A DNA stretch of 64,000 bases from NCBI GenBank assembly GCA_027491195.1, contig JAIXWQ010000009.1, positions 372,001 to 436,000 of the forward strand. Direction: 5' to 3'. Under the pieces are notes generated by a model. It was not told the DNA's origin, ran no database searches, and was given only the letters and a program-made list of their open reading frames with translations. Both the position numbers and the translations under genes were made by a program. This DNA comes from Cytophagaceae bacterium (GTDB taxonomy: Bacteria; Bacteroidota; Bacteroidia; Cytophagales; Spirosomataceae). This document shows, one piece after another, positions 8,322 through 17,778 of this stretch (within the stretch, counting starts at the first letter, position 1; each line of letters opens with the position of its first letter).

Positions 8322-11300
8322 ATGAAGAAACTACTCATCCTATTTGCATTCATAACGCTAGAATTGAATGCCCAAAACAGCAATCTCTCCATCGTTTCAG
8401 GTGCCACGAGTGGAGGAACCTGGTCGCCTCTACTATCCTCTAACACGACTCAATCGACCTATACCTTCACTCCAAATGCAGACAATGCGACCGTCAGCAA
8501 AACGGAATTAGACGATTTATTGCGAGTAAAAAATAGCCATGTCATTATCAACACAGCCTGTGCATCCTGCACCCAAGCGGGGCAAATCGACTTAAGCGTC
8601 ACATTTAGCACATATAATCAAAATGGGCCAGCGAGTAGTCGAACGCTTACAATGAATGCGGGCTCTGATGTGAACATCGCTAATACGATGGCTATGCGAA
8701 GTACCACATCGTCTGATAATAATTTGGGATCGTTGAAATTAGTGATTAATGCAGTGGGTAATATTAGCGTGACAGGGGCGATCAATATGAATAATCCCAC
8801 GTCAGCTTACGCTTATATAAATGCTACAGAAGGAGGATCCGTCACGTTGAATTCGACGGCGGGTTCGGTCAAAGTAACTCAGCCTATTAATTGCAGTGGC
8901 ACGACGAATATAACTCTAGGGACCTATTCAGGGAGTGGAGGATCCATTACGATCAAAAGTGCAAATGGCGTAAGTGTTTTAAGTACTTTAACTTCTACGG
9001 GTCGTTTATATAACGCTGGGCCTATTACAATTTTAGATGGCAATTCCACAGTGACTGTAGGGGGCGAAAATGATGGAATCACGGGACAAATAATTGGTGG
9101 AGCTTTCACTAAAAGCGGGACAGGAACGCTTTTACTTTCAGGTACGAATAATGGCGTATCCTCTTCTGAGATTATCGATGGGATTTTGCAGTTAAAGGGA
9201 GGCACTGCCTTACCAGACTATAATACGCTAACTTTCACAGGGGCGAATGCTGTGTTGGATTTGAATGGAGTATCAGAATCGATCGGCTCGATTGCGAGTA
9301 TAAACGGGATTGGTAAAATTACGAGTACAGTGGCGGGAGCGGTGACGCTAACCATAGGTTCGAGTAATTTGAACACAACGTATACGGGTTTGATTGAGGA
9401 TGGGCTGGGAGTTTTGTCTTTGGCCAAATACGGAGAAACATCTTCCCTGGGAAATGCCACCCACAGCACAGCTAACACCTATACCGGGGTAACCACTATT
9501 TATGCCGGGACCTTAGCCATCTATAACGCTGCTTCCTTAGGTAGCATAAGTGCGGGAACCATCGTCAGGGGCTCCGGGAAATTAGCTTTGTATAATAATA
9601 TCAACGTAGGTTCAGAGGAATTAGCCTTAAATAAAGGAACGGTTTCGCTCTCTAATGAGAGCGGAAATAATAGTTGGGGAGGTCCGATAACGATAGGCCA
9701 AACCACCACAATCAACAGCACGGCCGGAAGTCTCTATTTGAATCAATCGGTCACTGGAACAAATGTATCGTTAGCAGCGACAGGACTAGGTTCTATGACG
9801 ATCAGCGGCACATTGACTTTAGGAACAGGAAATCTGACGACGAGTATGGGGGCCTTAACTTTAGCATCCGCGAATAACTATAGTGGAACCACCACGGCAA
9901 CGAATGGCATTTTGACGATTCGAAATAACACTAGTTTAGGTTCGGGGGCCGTGACCATCGGGATGAATTCGAGCTTGGTATTAGATGGAGGAATTTCAGT
10001 ATCTAATCCCTTAACCTTAAGCGGTACTGGGGTAGCTAATACAGGGGCTTTGCGAAGTGTAAACGGGAATAATGTGTATAATTCCGCCATTAATTTGACT
10101 ACGAGTAACGTTCGAATTAACCCAGAATTAGCAAGTACCCTGACCATTAACGGAGCCTTGAATGCGAGTGCCCTAGCGCTAGTAGTCGGTGATGTAGGGG
10201 ATTTGATTTTAAATGGGGGCTTGAGTGGTACGGGGAGTTTGGCCTATACGTGGGGAAATAGCCCCATTGCATTAAATGTGGCCACTAGTTTGATCAAGGA
10301 TGGTTCTGGAAAGCTGACTTTGAATAGTGTTAATTCCTATTCGGGAGCCACGGTACTGAGTGCGGGGACGATTGAATTAGGGGCTTCGGACGTAATTGCC
10401 AATACGTCAAACCTCTATTTTAACGGCGGGAAGCTAAGCACGGGAGGTTTTTCTGAGACATTGGGCCCGATTTCGATTTTATCTGAAGGATCTTCAATCG
10501 AATTAGGATCAGGACCACACGCCATTCGTTTTGGGCCAAAAAACACCTGGGATTTCAGGACTTTACGCATCACGGGCTGGCAAGGAACGGCAGGAAATAG
10601 TGGAACCGATGGCCAAATTTATGTAGAAAACAGTCTCGTTTTGGGTCTAACTGAATTAGAGCAACTTCAATTCAGTGCCTCGAACGCCATTCAATTGAAT
10701 ACGGGCGAGCTCGTTCCTAACGCGACAGCTGTCAGTGGGTATGCAAACCTTCGCTTTACCACGGGACCCACCATCAATGGAACATGGTCGCCATCGCTGA
10801 CGAGTAATGCCACGAATACGACCTATGTATTTACCCCATCGGGGAATCACGCGAATATTAATGTGTCGGACTTAAACTTGATTTTAGGAACTAATTACAG
10901 TCATGCCACCATTAATACGGCTTGCGTTTCTTGTACTCAATCTGGTCTCATTAATGTCAATGCACCCATCGAAACCTGGAATTCGCATGGCCCTAATTAC
11001 AATAAGTTTTTAGTGATGAATGGAAATTCAGATGTGAACATTTTAGCCCCTATTTCGCTTCGTTATGCAAGTGCGGGGTATGGTGATAGGGGGAATTTAA
11101 CCTTGTACATGAATACAGCAGGAAATATGTATGTGAATGCGGCCATCAGTACGAACATTCCTGTTTCAACTAGTTCGACGATTCCGTTGACGGATGGGGG
11201 GAGTATAAATTTGAATTCGACGGCTGGCTCTGTCTACGTGAATGCCACAATTAATGCGAGTGGCGCTGTGAGTACAAATAATGCCTCGTCCTATTCTGGC

Positions 11301-12065
11301 AGAGGAGGTACCATTTCACTAACGGGGGGAGGTGGTATAACGGTGAATAATACCTTGACTTCTTTAGGAAGAACGGGTGGAAATCTGACATTTAGCACGG
11401 GTAATAATGTGATTACGACCGGCAATGGCGCGAATGATGGGATTAAGCAGTTAATGAAAGGAGGTAATTTTTCCAAATTAGGAACGGGCACATTACAACT
11501 AAGTGCCGCTAACCAAATAGCTGATATATATATTTACAGTGGAACCTTACAGGCCGGGTCTGCGACGGCAATCCCGAGCTATAGTAATCTCTATTTTTCA
11601 GGTGGAAATTTCCACGATGGGGGATTAACGGCGACTTATTATGCTTTTCATATGTATGAAAATACGACCATCACCTTAGGAAATACGGCCCATAACCTAA
11701 CCTTCACTACGTATGGAGGATTTACAAATAATAAGATGTTGACCATTTCTACGAGTGAGGGTTCCTCTGTGGATGCCGCCTTGAATACTTTTGGGGCGCT
11801 CACGACAACTTCCACTTCCTTTGTTAACTTATTTGGGAAAAAGCAAAGTATAATGGAGGGTGGAATGGGTCGTTTTGGAGCTGTTTTGAATTCGAAATTA
11901 GGCTCAGCGGGTGCCCCAGTTCGGTTTTTTGTAAAATACCTGCTATCCGATTCCCATAGAGCTCAAGTTCAATTCTATAACGCGAGTCAAAATAAATACT
12001 ATACAGTTTCCCAAAATCCGGTGGCCGTTACCAATGGGGAATTTTTGCCATTGCGGGTGAAATAA
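8322..12065 (+). CDS. large beta-helix adhesin with autotransporter-type repeats
   Basis: A 1247-residue secreted protein. ATG 8322 starts a signal peptide (MKKLLILFAFITLELNAQ); in-frame codons further upstream overlap the previous gene. It contains two copies of a module of about 220 residues (near residues 15-240 and 815-1060), each with GTWSP, TYxFTP, INTACxSCTQ and SDVNI. Between and after them lie autotransporter-associated beta-strand repeats such as NTYTGVTTIYAGTL, NNYSGTTTATNGIL and NSYSGATVLSAGTI. These predict a long right-handed beta helix at the cell surface. No autotransporter barrel and no canonical T9SS tail are seen; the end reads NGEFLPLRVK. Each INTACxSCTQ motif has two Cys that could form a disulphide. 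Confidence 0.87.
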   Translation: MKKLLILFAFITLELNAQNSNLSIVSGATSGGTWSPLLSSNTTQSTYTFTPNADNATVSKTELDDLLRVKNSHVIINTACASCTQAGQIDLSVTFSTYNQNGPASSRTLTMNAGSDVNIANTMAMRSTTSSDNNLGSLKLVINAVGNISVTGAINMNNPTSAYAYINATEGGSVTLNSTAGSVKVTQPINCSGTTNITLGTYSGSGGSITIKSANGVSVLSTLTSTGRLYNAGPITILDGNSTVTVGGENDGITGQIIGGAFTKSGTGTLLLSGTNNGVSSSEIIDGILQLKGGTALPDYNTLTFTGANAVLDLNGVSESIGSIASINGIGKITSTVAGAVTLTIGSSNLNTTYTGLIEDGLGVLSLAKYGETSSLGNATHSTANTYTGVTTIYAGTLAIYNAASLGSISAGTIVRGSGKLALYNNINVGSEELALNKGTVSLSNESGNNSWGGPITIGQTTTINSTAGSLYLNQSVTGTNVSLAATGLGSMTISGTLTLGTGNLTTSMGALTLASANNYSGTTTATNGILTIRNNTSLGSGAVTIGMNSSLVLDGGISVSNPLTLSGTGVANTGALRSVNGNNVYNSAINLTTSNVRINPELASTLTINGALNASALALVVGDVGDLILNGGLSGTGSLAYTWGNSPIALNVATSLIKDGSGKLTLNSVNSYSGATVLSAGTIELGASDVIANTSNLYFNGGKLSTGGFSETLGPISILSEGSSIELGSGPHAIRFGPKNTWDFRTLRITGWQGTAGNSGTDGQIYVENSLVLGLTELEQLQFSASNAIQLNTGELVPNATAVSGYANLRFTTGPTINGTWSPSLTSNATNTTYVFTPSGNHANINVSDLNLILGTNYSHATINTACVSCTQSGLINVNAPIETWNSHGPNYNKFLVMNGNSDVNILAPISLRYASAGYGDRGNLTLYMNTAGNMYVNAAISTNIPVSTSSTIPLTDGGSINLNSTAGSVYVNATINASGAVSTNNASSYSGRGGTISLTGGGGITVNNTLTSLGRTGGNLTFSTGNNVITTGNGANDGIKQLMKGGNFSKLGTGTLQLSAANQIADIYIYSGTLQAGSATAIPSYSNLYFSGGNFHDGGLTATYYAFHMYENTTITLGNTAHNLTFTTYGGFTNNKMLTISTSEGSSVDAALNTFGALTTTSTSFVNLFGKKQSIMEGGMGRFGAVLNSKLGSAGAPVRFFVKYLLSDSHRAQVQFYNASQNKYYTVSQNPVAVTNGEFLPLRVK

Positions 12066-13055
12066 TTACTTCGACCCAATCAACAATCCCAAGCCCACCA
12101 CATACAATAGCAACATAATGTTCAGCAGTTTATGGGTTTCAGCGGAAGCATTCTTGAATTCCTTCCAAATATAAATCCCCCAAACCGCCGCCACCACAGT
12201 TGCCCCCTGGCCTAAGCCATAAGAGACCGCGGCGCCTGCTTTTTCAGAGGCCAAAATAGAGAGGGCCATTCCCACAAACCAGATGGCACCGCCTAATATT
12301 CCCACTAAATGGTCTTTAACAGATCCCACTAAATAATGCGCTAAATTCAAAGGAGAGCCAGAGAAAGGCTTCTTCATTTGGAAGGTATTGAAGACAAAAG
12401 AGCTCACAAATACGCCGACTGCAAAAACCACTAAGGCCGTATAAGGAGTTAATTTGCCTACTTCAGGTGCTGCAAAATTAACCGCCATCGAAGCAGCCAC
12501 ATATTTATAAAACAGACCCATCAAGCAACCTGCCAGCACAGAAAGGACTAATCCTTTATTGGAAGCGGAAGCAGAGGAAATAGATTTATAAGCTCTCGCA
12601 TTTAAAATGATAGCGATGGCAATAAGAGCAACTCCGCCAAAAATCAAGAACGGATTCCCCTGTGGATCGGCTAAATAATTCACTAAAACCCCTAGAACCA
12701 GGGCGATTCCGATACCTACCGGAAAAGCGACCGACATCCCAGCTATCCCGATTGCTGCGACTAATAAAATATTCGCGGCATTGAATAAAACCCCACCTAT
12801 CAAGGCTGATTGCAGGTTATCGCCGCTGGCTTGTGCATAATCTGCTACGAATCCACGGCCTTGCGTGCCGCTGGAACCTAAGGTAAACGCAAGAATTAGA
12901 GACGCTAAAACGATCCCGATGGCGTAGTCCCAATAGAATAATTCGAAGCGCCAGGTGGAGGATGAGAGCTTTTGGGTGTTTGCCCAAGATCCCCAACAAA
13001 GCATCGTGACGATGCACAATAGAACAGCAGATGAATAACTTTCAATGATAAACAT
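12066..13055 (-). CDS. GRP/RhaT-like sugar transporter (DMT superfamily)
   Basis: A 329-residue inner-membrane protein with about ten transmembrane helices, fitting the glucose/ribose or rhamnose porter branch of the drug/metabolite transporter superfamily (CWGSWANTQKL near the N-terminus, GIGIALVLGVLVNYL, GLGQGATVVAAVWGIYIWKEF). It is the last gene of a four-gene minus-strand operon with ADP-ribosylglycohydrolase, nucleoside hydrolase and ribokinase, so ribose or a nucleoside-derived sugar is the likely substrate (inference). Its stop codon directly abuts the stop of the convergent adhesin gene, with no intervening base. Confidence 0.85.
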   Translation of the reverse strand: MFIIESYSSAVLLCIVTMLCWGSWANTQKLSSSTWRFELFYWDYAIGIVLASLILAFTLGSSGTQGRGFVADYAQASGDNLQSALIGGVLFNAANILLVAAIGIAGMSVAFPVGIGIALVLGVLVNYLADPQGNPFLIFGGVALIAIAIILNARAYKSISSASASNKGLVLSVLAGCLMGLFYKYVAASMAVNFAAPEVGKLTPYTALVVFAVGVFVSSFVFNTFQMKKPFSGSPLNLAHYLVGSVKDHLVGILGGAIWFVGMALSILASEKAGAAVSYGLGQGATVVAAVWGIYIWKEFKNASAETHKLLNIMLLLYVVGLGLLIGSK

Positions 13056-13060
13056 GGCGC

Positions 13061-14596
13061 TTATTTTAGGTTGCCTAATCGGTAATATTTTGAATTAGTA
13101 GCGGTGAATGGCTTTTCCGCGTAGACAATCGCATCGAATAATTTGCAGTCATAACCATCCACTTTATTCAATACTTTTAGTTTCACATGGTGTTTCCCCG
13201 TCGCTAATTTATACTTCCACGTAATCTCGTGACGACGGGTAGTGAAGGCTACCGGTAGTTTTACCTTCTCGAAAAGCTTACCATCCACAAATACTTCTAG
13301 ATCAAAAGTGCCCGGATCTAGCGAAGCCCATTTCGCCGTTTCGCCTCTCACAACGAACCCGTTTCCTTCGAAATCGAAGTCGTATTCGTCAGTTAAGTTT
13401 TTTCCAATGTTGATTTTCTCCGTCGGGAAAGAATGGTCGAAGCTTTGTTCGAATGCAACGGCTTTAGGTGCGCTATAAGGGATGCTTACGGCATTTTCTG
13501 AAACACTTCCACCGTTATTCTTTATGTTTTGTAAAGCGTGTTTAAAACCGATTTCATAGACATCGTTTAATGAAGTAGATGTGTATTTGAAGTCGATGTC
13601 TTCTGCCTCTTTCAAGCCTAGCTTCCAATAAGCTGGTATTTTGTCGTAGCCGATCATCGCGCCTAAAATTCCTCCAGCTGAGGATGGGTTGCAGTCTGCA
13701 TCCTGTCCACAGCGGGTGGAGATTTCTAGCGTTTTCGTGAAATCGCCATTCCCGTACAATAATCCCATCACGACATAAGCGGAATTCACTGTGGCATCGA
13801 TGTTAAACGGAGCGAAAACGCCGTCAGGACAACCGATGTCGTTTGCCCATTTATTTTGGACTTCTAACCACGTTTTTGTCCAGTCGTTCGGGTATTGCTT
13901 ATGCCATTTAATGACATCAGCGATGCATTTGTAGTATTGGCTGTTCGCTGGAATGGTTTTTAATGCCTCTGAAACCACTTTGTTGATATCATTGTGGATG
14001 AAGGCCAAAGTATAGCAAGCCCCTAAATAAACTCCACCATAATAGCCATCACCGTAGTTCATGATGTGACCGATTTTGTCGGAGATTTTAGAGGCGGCAT
14101 TCGGCATTCCGGGTGACATTAAGCCGGCGAAGTCGCACTCGATTTGGTAATCAATACAATCCGCATGCGGATTATTTTCCCAGTATCCAGACGCTGGGGG
14201 CATCATTCCATTCAAGATATTATAGCGACCTGCTTGATTCGCATGCCAAAGTGCGTATCCCGCCTTAGCATAAGCCTTCGCGTGTGATTCGATGGGTGCA
14301 TTCAATCCCTCTTTTTCAAAAACCTCGACAAAAGTCAAATCCATGTACAAGTCATCGTACAAGCCCGGGTTATTGATCATCGTGTTTTTTAAGTAACCAT
14401 CATACCAGGGAATAGGGTGGTAGGAATTGATCATCGTGCCATTGTAACGGAATTCGACAGGGCCGCCAAAGGTCACACCGATCGTCTGGCCAGCCCAGCC
14501 ACCCTTGATTTTGTCTTTCAAAACCGCTTTGCTCATCGAGATATTCTGAGCTTGTGCAGCTAGCGCAATGAAACAGAAAAAGAGTATTTTTTTCAT
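13061..14596 (-). CDS. secreted ADP-ribosylglycohydrolase family protein
   Basis: A 511-residue enzyme with a signal peptide (MKKILFFCFIALAAQAQ), so it acts in the periplasm or outside. ADP-ribosylglycohydrolases cleave ADP-ribose from proteins or small molecules using two Mg ions. Visible motifs are GGWAGQTIGVTFGG near the N-terminus, DDLYMDLTF, and GQDADCNPSSAGGILGAM, which supplies metal-binding Asp residues. The last 130 or so residues lie beyond the core fold and look like a beta-sandwich domain. The start of this gene and the stop of the upstream nucleoside hydrolase share one base (14596). The export signal and sugar-salvage neighbours suggest nutrient scavenging rather than signalling. 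Confidence 0.88.
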   Translation of the reverse strand: MKKILFFCFIALAAQAQNISMSKAVLKDKIKGGWAGQTIGVTFGGPVEFRYNGTMINSYHPIPWYDGYLKNTMINNPGLYDDLYMDLTFVEVFEKEGLNAPIESHAKAYAKAGYALWHANQAGRYNILNGMMPPASGYWENNPHADCIDYQIECDFAGLMSPGMPNAASKISDKIGHIMNYGDGYYGGVYLGACYTLAFIHNDINKVVSEALKTIPANSQYYKCIADVIKWHKQYPNDWTKTWLEVQNKWANDIGCPDGVFAPFNIDATVNSAYVVMGLLYGNGDFTKTLEISTRCGQDADCNPSSAGGILGAMIGYDKIPAYWKLGLKEAEDIDFKYTSTSLNDVYEIGFKHALQNIKNNGGSVSENAVSIPYSAPKAVAFEQSFDHSFPTEKINIGKNLTDEYDFDFEGNGFVVRGETAKWASLDPGTFDLEVFVDGKLFEKVKLPVAFTTRRHEITWKYKLATGKHHVKLKVLNKVDGYDCKLFDAIVYAEKPFTATNSKYYRLGNLK

Positions 14597-15573
14597 TAGT
14601 TTAAGTTTTGATACACGTAGTTGTGCATCAGTTTTTGGATGAATTCTGTGTGTTTAATGCTCGTGCCTATCGTGGCATTCGCTGGTTTAGATGGGTCGAT
14701 TCGGGTGAAACCTTTGTCGTCCACAAAGACGTGAACTTTCTCAGTGGTGAATAATTCCGGATGGGCCTCCATTCCGATGGCTACGGGGTCAAAAAGGGTA
14801 GGCGTCTCTTGCCCCCATAACACATACAATCCCTGCATCGCACTCGTCAAAGGCGACTGGCGCATCAATAATTTCAATCGATTTTCCGCCGATAACTTGA
14901 CCATCGCCGTCACATCTAGTCCGGCATAAATGATGTTTGCCCCCGACTGAACGAAGCTTTTTGCGGCCGGAATATCACAGGTCACGTTCCACTCCGCATC
15001 GATTTTCGTACTGCCATCGTAGCCTATTTTAAAGGAACCAAACATCGCATAGATGGCCTTTGCTTTCTGTAATTCTGCACCTAATGGTGCCAAATTTGTG
15101 ACAGGTCCCACGGAGAAAATGATGACTTCTCCTGGATATTTCTTCAGTTGCGAACGAATGAATTCGGTGGCGTCCGGGGCTTTTGTTTTCAAAGGAGGTA
15201 GCCCGATCGCCTGGCGGTATTGGTTATTGGATTCTGGGCGTTCTTTGGGCTTAAAACCTTTCGCCCAATAAAACTGATCTGCATACCAATTCGCTCTCTC
15301 CGAACTATTCGAGGTGTTTTTTCCCACATAAACGGGGATTCGCGTTTCCCCTGTGACAGCTAGAAATTTATTGGCTAAGATAGCTCGATCGTCCGTTCGT
15401 CCATAGCAGGTAGTGATTCCTAAAATCTCATAGCGATCCTGTAGCGTTAATAAATATCCCAAGGCGTACGCATCGTCAATATCATCGCCGAGGTCACAAT
15501 CAAAAATGACTTTTTGGCGATGCTGTGCTGCTAGTGAAAAACTGACAAGAAGGAATAGAATCAATTTCTTCAT
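14596..15573 (-). CDS. secreted nucleoside hydrolase
   Basis: A 325-residue inosine-uridine-preferring nucleoside hydrolase family enzyme, which splits nucleosides into base and ribose. The N-terminal signal peptide (MKKLILFLLVSFSLAAQ) is followed by the diagnostic calcium-binding run DCDLGDDIDDAYA. Other visible elements are GDRAI-region equivalents such as TDDRAILANKFL and the C-terminal LFDPVAIGMEAHPELF segment, which carries the second Asp of the metal site. It overlaps ribokinase by 4 bp at its start, so translation is probably coupled. Exported nucleoside hydrolases are common in Bacteroidota salvage operons. Confidence 0.93.
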   Translation of the reverse strand: MKKLILFLLVSFSLAAQHRQKVIFDCDLGDDIDDAYALGYLLTLQDRYEILGITTCYGRTDDRAILANKFLAVTGETRIPVYVGKNTSNSSERANWYADQFYWAKGFKPKERPESNNQYRQAIGLPPLKTKAPDATEFIRSQLKKYPGEVIIFSVGPVTNLAPLGAELQKAKAIYAMFGSFKIGYDGSTKIDAEWNVTCDIPAAKSFVQSGANIIYAGLDVTAMVKLSAENRLKLLMRQSPLTSAMQGLYVLWGQETPTLFDPVAIGMEAHPELFTTEKVHVFVDDKGFTRIDPSKPANATIGTSIKHTEFIQKLMHNYVYQNLN

Positions 15574-16466
15574 AGCTCTTCTAGTTTTGGCATCGAAGCT
15601 TGTGCTCCCAGGCGAGTAACTGATATGGAGGCTGCTTTACAAGCAAATCTGATCGCTTCAGGAAAGTCCATTCCTTCCGACAATCCTACTACTAAGGCCC
15701 CATTAAAGCAATCCCCTGCGGCGGTAGTGTCTTGAGCGACCACTTTCGAGACAGGAATGTGCTCCGTTTCGTAGGCTGTTTTGTAGAGGGCTCCTTCTGC
15801 TCCTAAAGTAATAATCACGTGTTGAACGCCTTTGTTCAAGAGTATATTCGCTGCATTTTCCGCAGAAATGAGATCCTTCACATGAATACAGGTCAGCAAT
15901 TCTGCTTCGGTCTCATTGGGCGTGATGGCGTATAAATGTGGGAATAATTCTGCTGGTAAATCAGCCGCTGGTGCCGGATTTAATATGACTTTCAGGCCTT
16001 TTTTTGCGGCTTTCTCTGCTGCATAGGCCACCGTTTCGAGTGGCGTTTCCAGTTGAATTAATACGAAATCTCCCGGCTCGAATATTTCAGACGCCGCATC
16101 GATGTCTGCTATCGAGAGGCAATTATTCGCCCCTGAAGCTACGGTGATGCAGTTTTCGCCTTGGGCATCCACATTAATTAAAGCCACACCAGACGGCGCA
16201 AATGGATCTTGCGTCACGAAACGCGTGTGAATTCCCTCGTTTTTGAATTGTTGTAGGGCCGTCTCCCCAAACACATCCTTCCCCACCTTGCACACAAAAT
16301 GCACCTCGCCTCCTAGGCGCGCCGCAGCCACTGCCTGATTCGCCCCTTTGCCCCCCGGATTCATAAAGAAGTCCCCGCCTAAAACGGTTTCGCCCGGTGC
16401 GGGTAAATGCCCTGATTTGATCACCATGTCGGTGTTTGAACTACCGATAATTGTGATTTTCGTCAT
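15570..16466 (-). CDS. rbsK: ribokinase
   Basis: A 298-residue PfkB-family sugar kinase. The N-terminal signature MNPGGKGANQAVAAARLGG and the C-terminal DTTAAGDCFNGAL with its catalytic Asp fit ribokinase well, as does TIIGSSNTDMV at the start. It phosphorylates ribose to ribose-5-phosphate in the cytoplasm. It is the first gene of the operon with nucleoside hydrolase, ADP-ribosylglycohydrolase and the transporter, giving a logical route from extracellular nucleosides or ADP-ribose to the pentose phosphate pathway. Confidence 0.94.
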   Translation of the reverse strand: MTKITIIGSSNTDMVIKSGHLPAPGETVLGGDFFMNPGGKGANQAVAAARLGGEVHFVCKVGKDVFGETALQQFKNEGIHTRFVTQDPFAPSGVALINVDAQGENCITVASGANNCLSIADIDAASEIFEPGDFVLIQLETPLETVAYAAEKAAKKGLKVILNPAPAADLPAELFPHLYAITPNETEAELLTCIHVKDLISAENAANILLNKGVQHVIITLGAEGALYKTAYETEHIPVSKVVAQDTTAAGDCFNGALVVGLSEGMDFPEAIRFACKAASISVTRLGAQASMPKLEEL

Positions 16467-16529
16467 TTTTGCTTGGTTTTATCGTATTTATTCTCTGTAA
16501 ATTAATAATTATTTTTCAAAATCCTGTCC

Positions 16530-16537
16530 TACCTTTG
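16530..16537 (+). promoter_or_regulatory. candidate -7 element TACCTTTG
   Basis: An exact TAnnTTTG match in the divergent gap between rbsK and the 16542 gene. Transcription would start close to the proposed GTG start at 16542, implying a leaderless mRNA or a start codon further downstream. No convincing -33 partner was seen. Confidence 0.5.
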
Positions 16538-16541
16538 CATC

Positions 16542-16919
16542 GTGAAACGCATCGTCGCCCTTTTGCTGTTCTTAGCTATGCAGGTTCCCTTGATGAATCA
16601 ATGGGGTGCCGTGGCATACTACCGCATTAATCGCGACTATATTGCTGAAAATCTTTGTGTGAACCGCGATAAACCGATGTTGAACTGTAATGGTCAATGT
16701 TATTTAGCAAAGAAACTCAAAGCAGCAGAAGAGAAGGAGCAGAAATCGAATTCGGAGCGTTTAGAAAAGATGCCTGAAGTCGTATTAAGCTTTCAAGCGA
16801 TTCAACCGGTCTTTACAGCGCGTTTCTCCTCTTCAGAACTCGTTGAAAACCATTTTTCTACGCAGGAATTCTTTCCTAACGCAGCCGCTAAAGGCTTTTT
16901 CCACCCACCCCAGGTTTAA
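16542..16919 (+). CDS. small Cys-containing protein of the metal-uptake run
   Basis: A 125-residue protein with a GTG start and a hydrophobic N-terminus (IVALLLFLAMQVPL). A conserved-looking segment, YYRINRDYIAENLCVNRDKP then NCNGQCYLAKKL, is followed by a Lys/Glu-rich helix and a low-complexity tail. Similar small proteins occur beside copper- and iron-related genes in Bacteroidota (recalled, not searched). The Cys residues (one in LCVN, two in NCNGQC) could bind metal. It is the first gene of the plus-strand run leading into the MbnP/MbnH pair, 66 bp before the next gene. Function unknown. Confidence 0.7.
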   Translation: MKRIVALLLFLAMQVPLMNQWGAVAYYRINRDYIAENLCVNRDKPMLNCNGQCYLAKKLKAAEEKEQKSNSERLEKMPEVVLSFQAIQPVFTARFSSSELVENHFSTQEFFPNAAAKGFFHPPQV

Positions 16920-16985
16920 TTAATTTTCTTGGACTATTTACCTACGATCTTCATCGCGGGCATTACTCATTTTAATTAATTATAC

Positions 16986-17777
16986 ATGAAAAAGTTATTT
17001 CTATTTGCAAGCATTGCCGCTGTATTTTCAGCCTGTTCCACTGAATCGCTAGAGCCTATCGGCGCGACGGATAAAAACAATATTACCCTTGAATTTGAAA
17101 ATCGCGTAGCGGCTCAGTCTTTGGTCCTAAACGATACGAAGTATACGAATACTTCTGGTGAGGATTTTACCATCACGACATTGAATTATTTTATCTCAAA
17201 TGTGGCCTTTAAAAAGACGAATGGCACGGTAGTGAAGATGCCTGATCAGTATTTTTTAGTTCGTCAGGCGGATAAAACGTCTTTGATGCCGGTTATTAAA
17301 GACGTGCCTGCTGCTGATTATACAGAGATGACTTTCACGATCGGCGTAGATAGTGTGAAAAGTATATCTGCGGTAGATCAAAGAACAGGTGTTTTAGATG
17401 TCGCCTCTTATGGAACGGATAATATGTATTGGTCTTGGAATTCGGGTTATATTTTCTTTAAAATGGAAGGAATTTCATCTGTTGCCCCTACAAATGCAGC
17501 TGGATTGAAAAAATACCAATATCACGTAGGAGGGTTTGGGGGAAGAACGGCCGCTACGGCAAATAATTTGCGTTCGGTGACCTTGAGTTTACCTGCTGTG
17601 GCTGCTGTTCGTAAAAGTAAGTCGCCTACAATTCATTTAATCGCGGATATTTCCAAAGTTTTCTCCGGTGTTTCCCCTCTGAAAATTGCGAATGGAGCTG
17701 TGGTCATGTCTCCAGCGGCAGCTGGCCCTATTGCGAATAATTATGCGAAAGTATTCACGGTAGATCATATCCATTAA
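16986..17777 (+). CDS. MbnP-like copper-binding lipoprotein
   Basis: A 263-residue lipoprotein (lipobox FSAC, Cys 17). It fits the MbnP family, whose best-known member is encoded beside methanobactin genes and binds copper after a Trp is oxidised to kynurenine by MbnH. The segment NMYWSWNSGYIFFKMEG (residues about 147-163) is the family hallmark, and its Trp149 and Trp151 are the only tryptophans in the protein. The C-terminus ends VDHIH, with two more potential metal ligands. The MbnH-like gene begins 1 bp after its stop. No methanobactin precursor gene is seen nearby, so copper binding without methanobactin is inferred. Confidence 0.8.
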   Translation: MKKLFLFASIAAVFSACSTESLEPIGATDKNNITLEFENRVAAQSLVLNDTKYTNTSGEDFTITTLNYFISNVAFKKTNGTVVKMPDQYFLVRQADKTSLMPVIKDVPAADYTEMTFTIGVDSVKSISAVDQRTGVLDVASYGTDNMYWSWNSGYIFFKMEGISSVAPTNAAGLKKYQYHVGGFGGRTAATANNLRSVTLSLPAVAAVRKSKSPTIHLIADISKVFSGVSPLKIANGAVVMSPAAAGPIANNYAKVFTVDHIH

Positions 17778-17778
17778 G

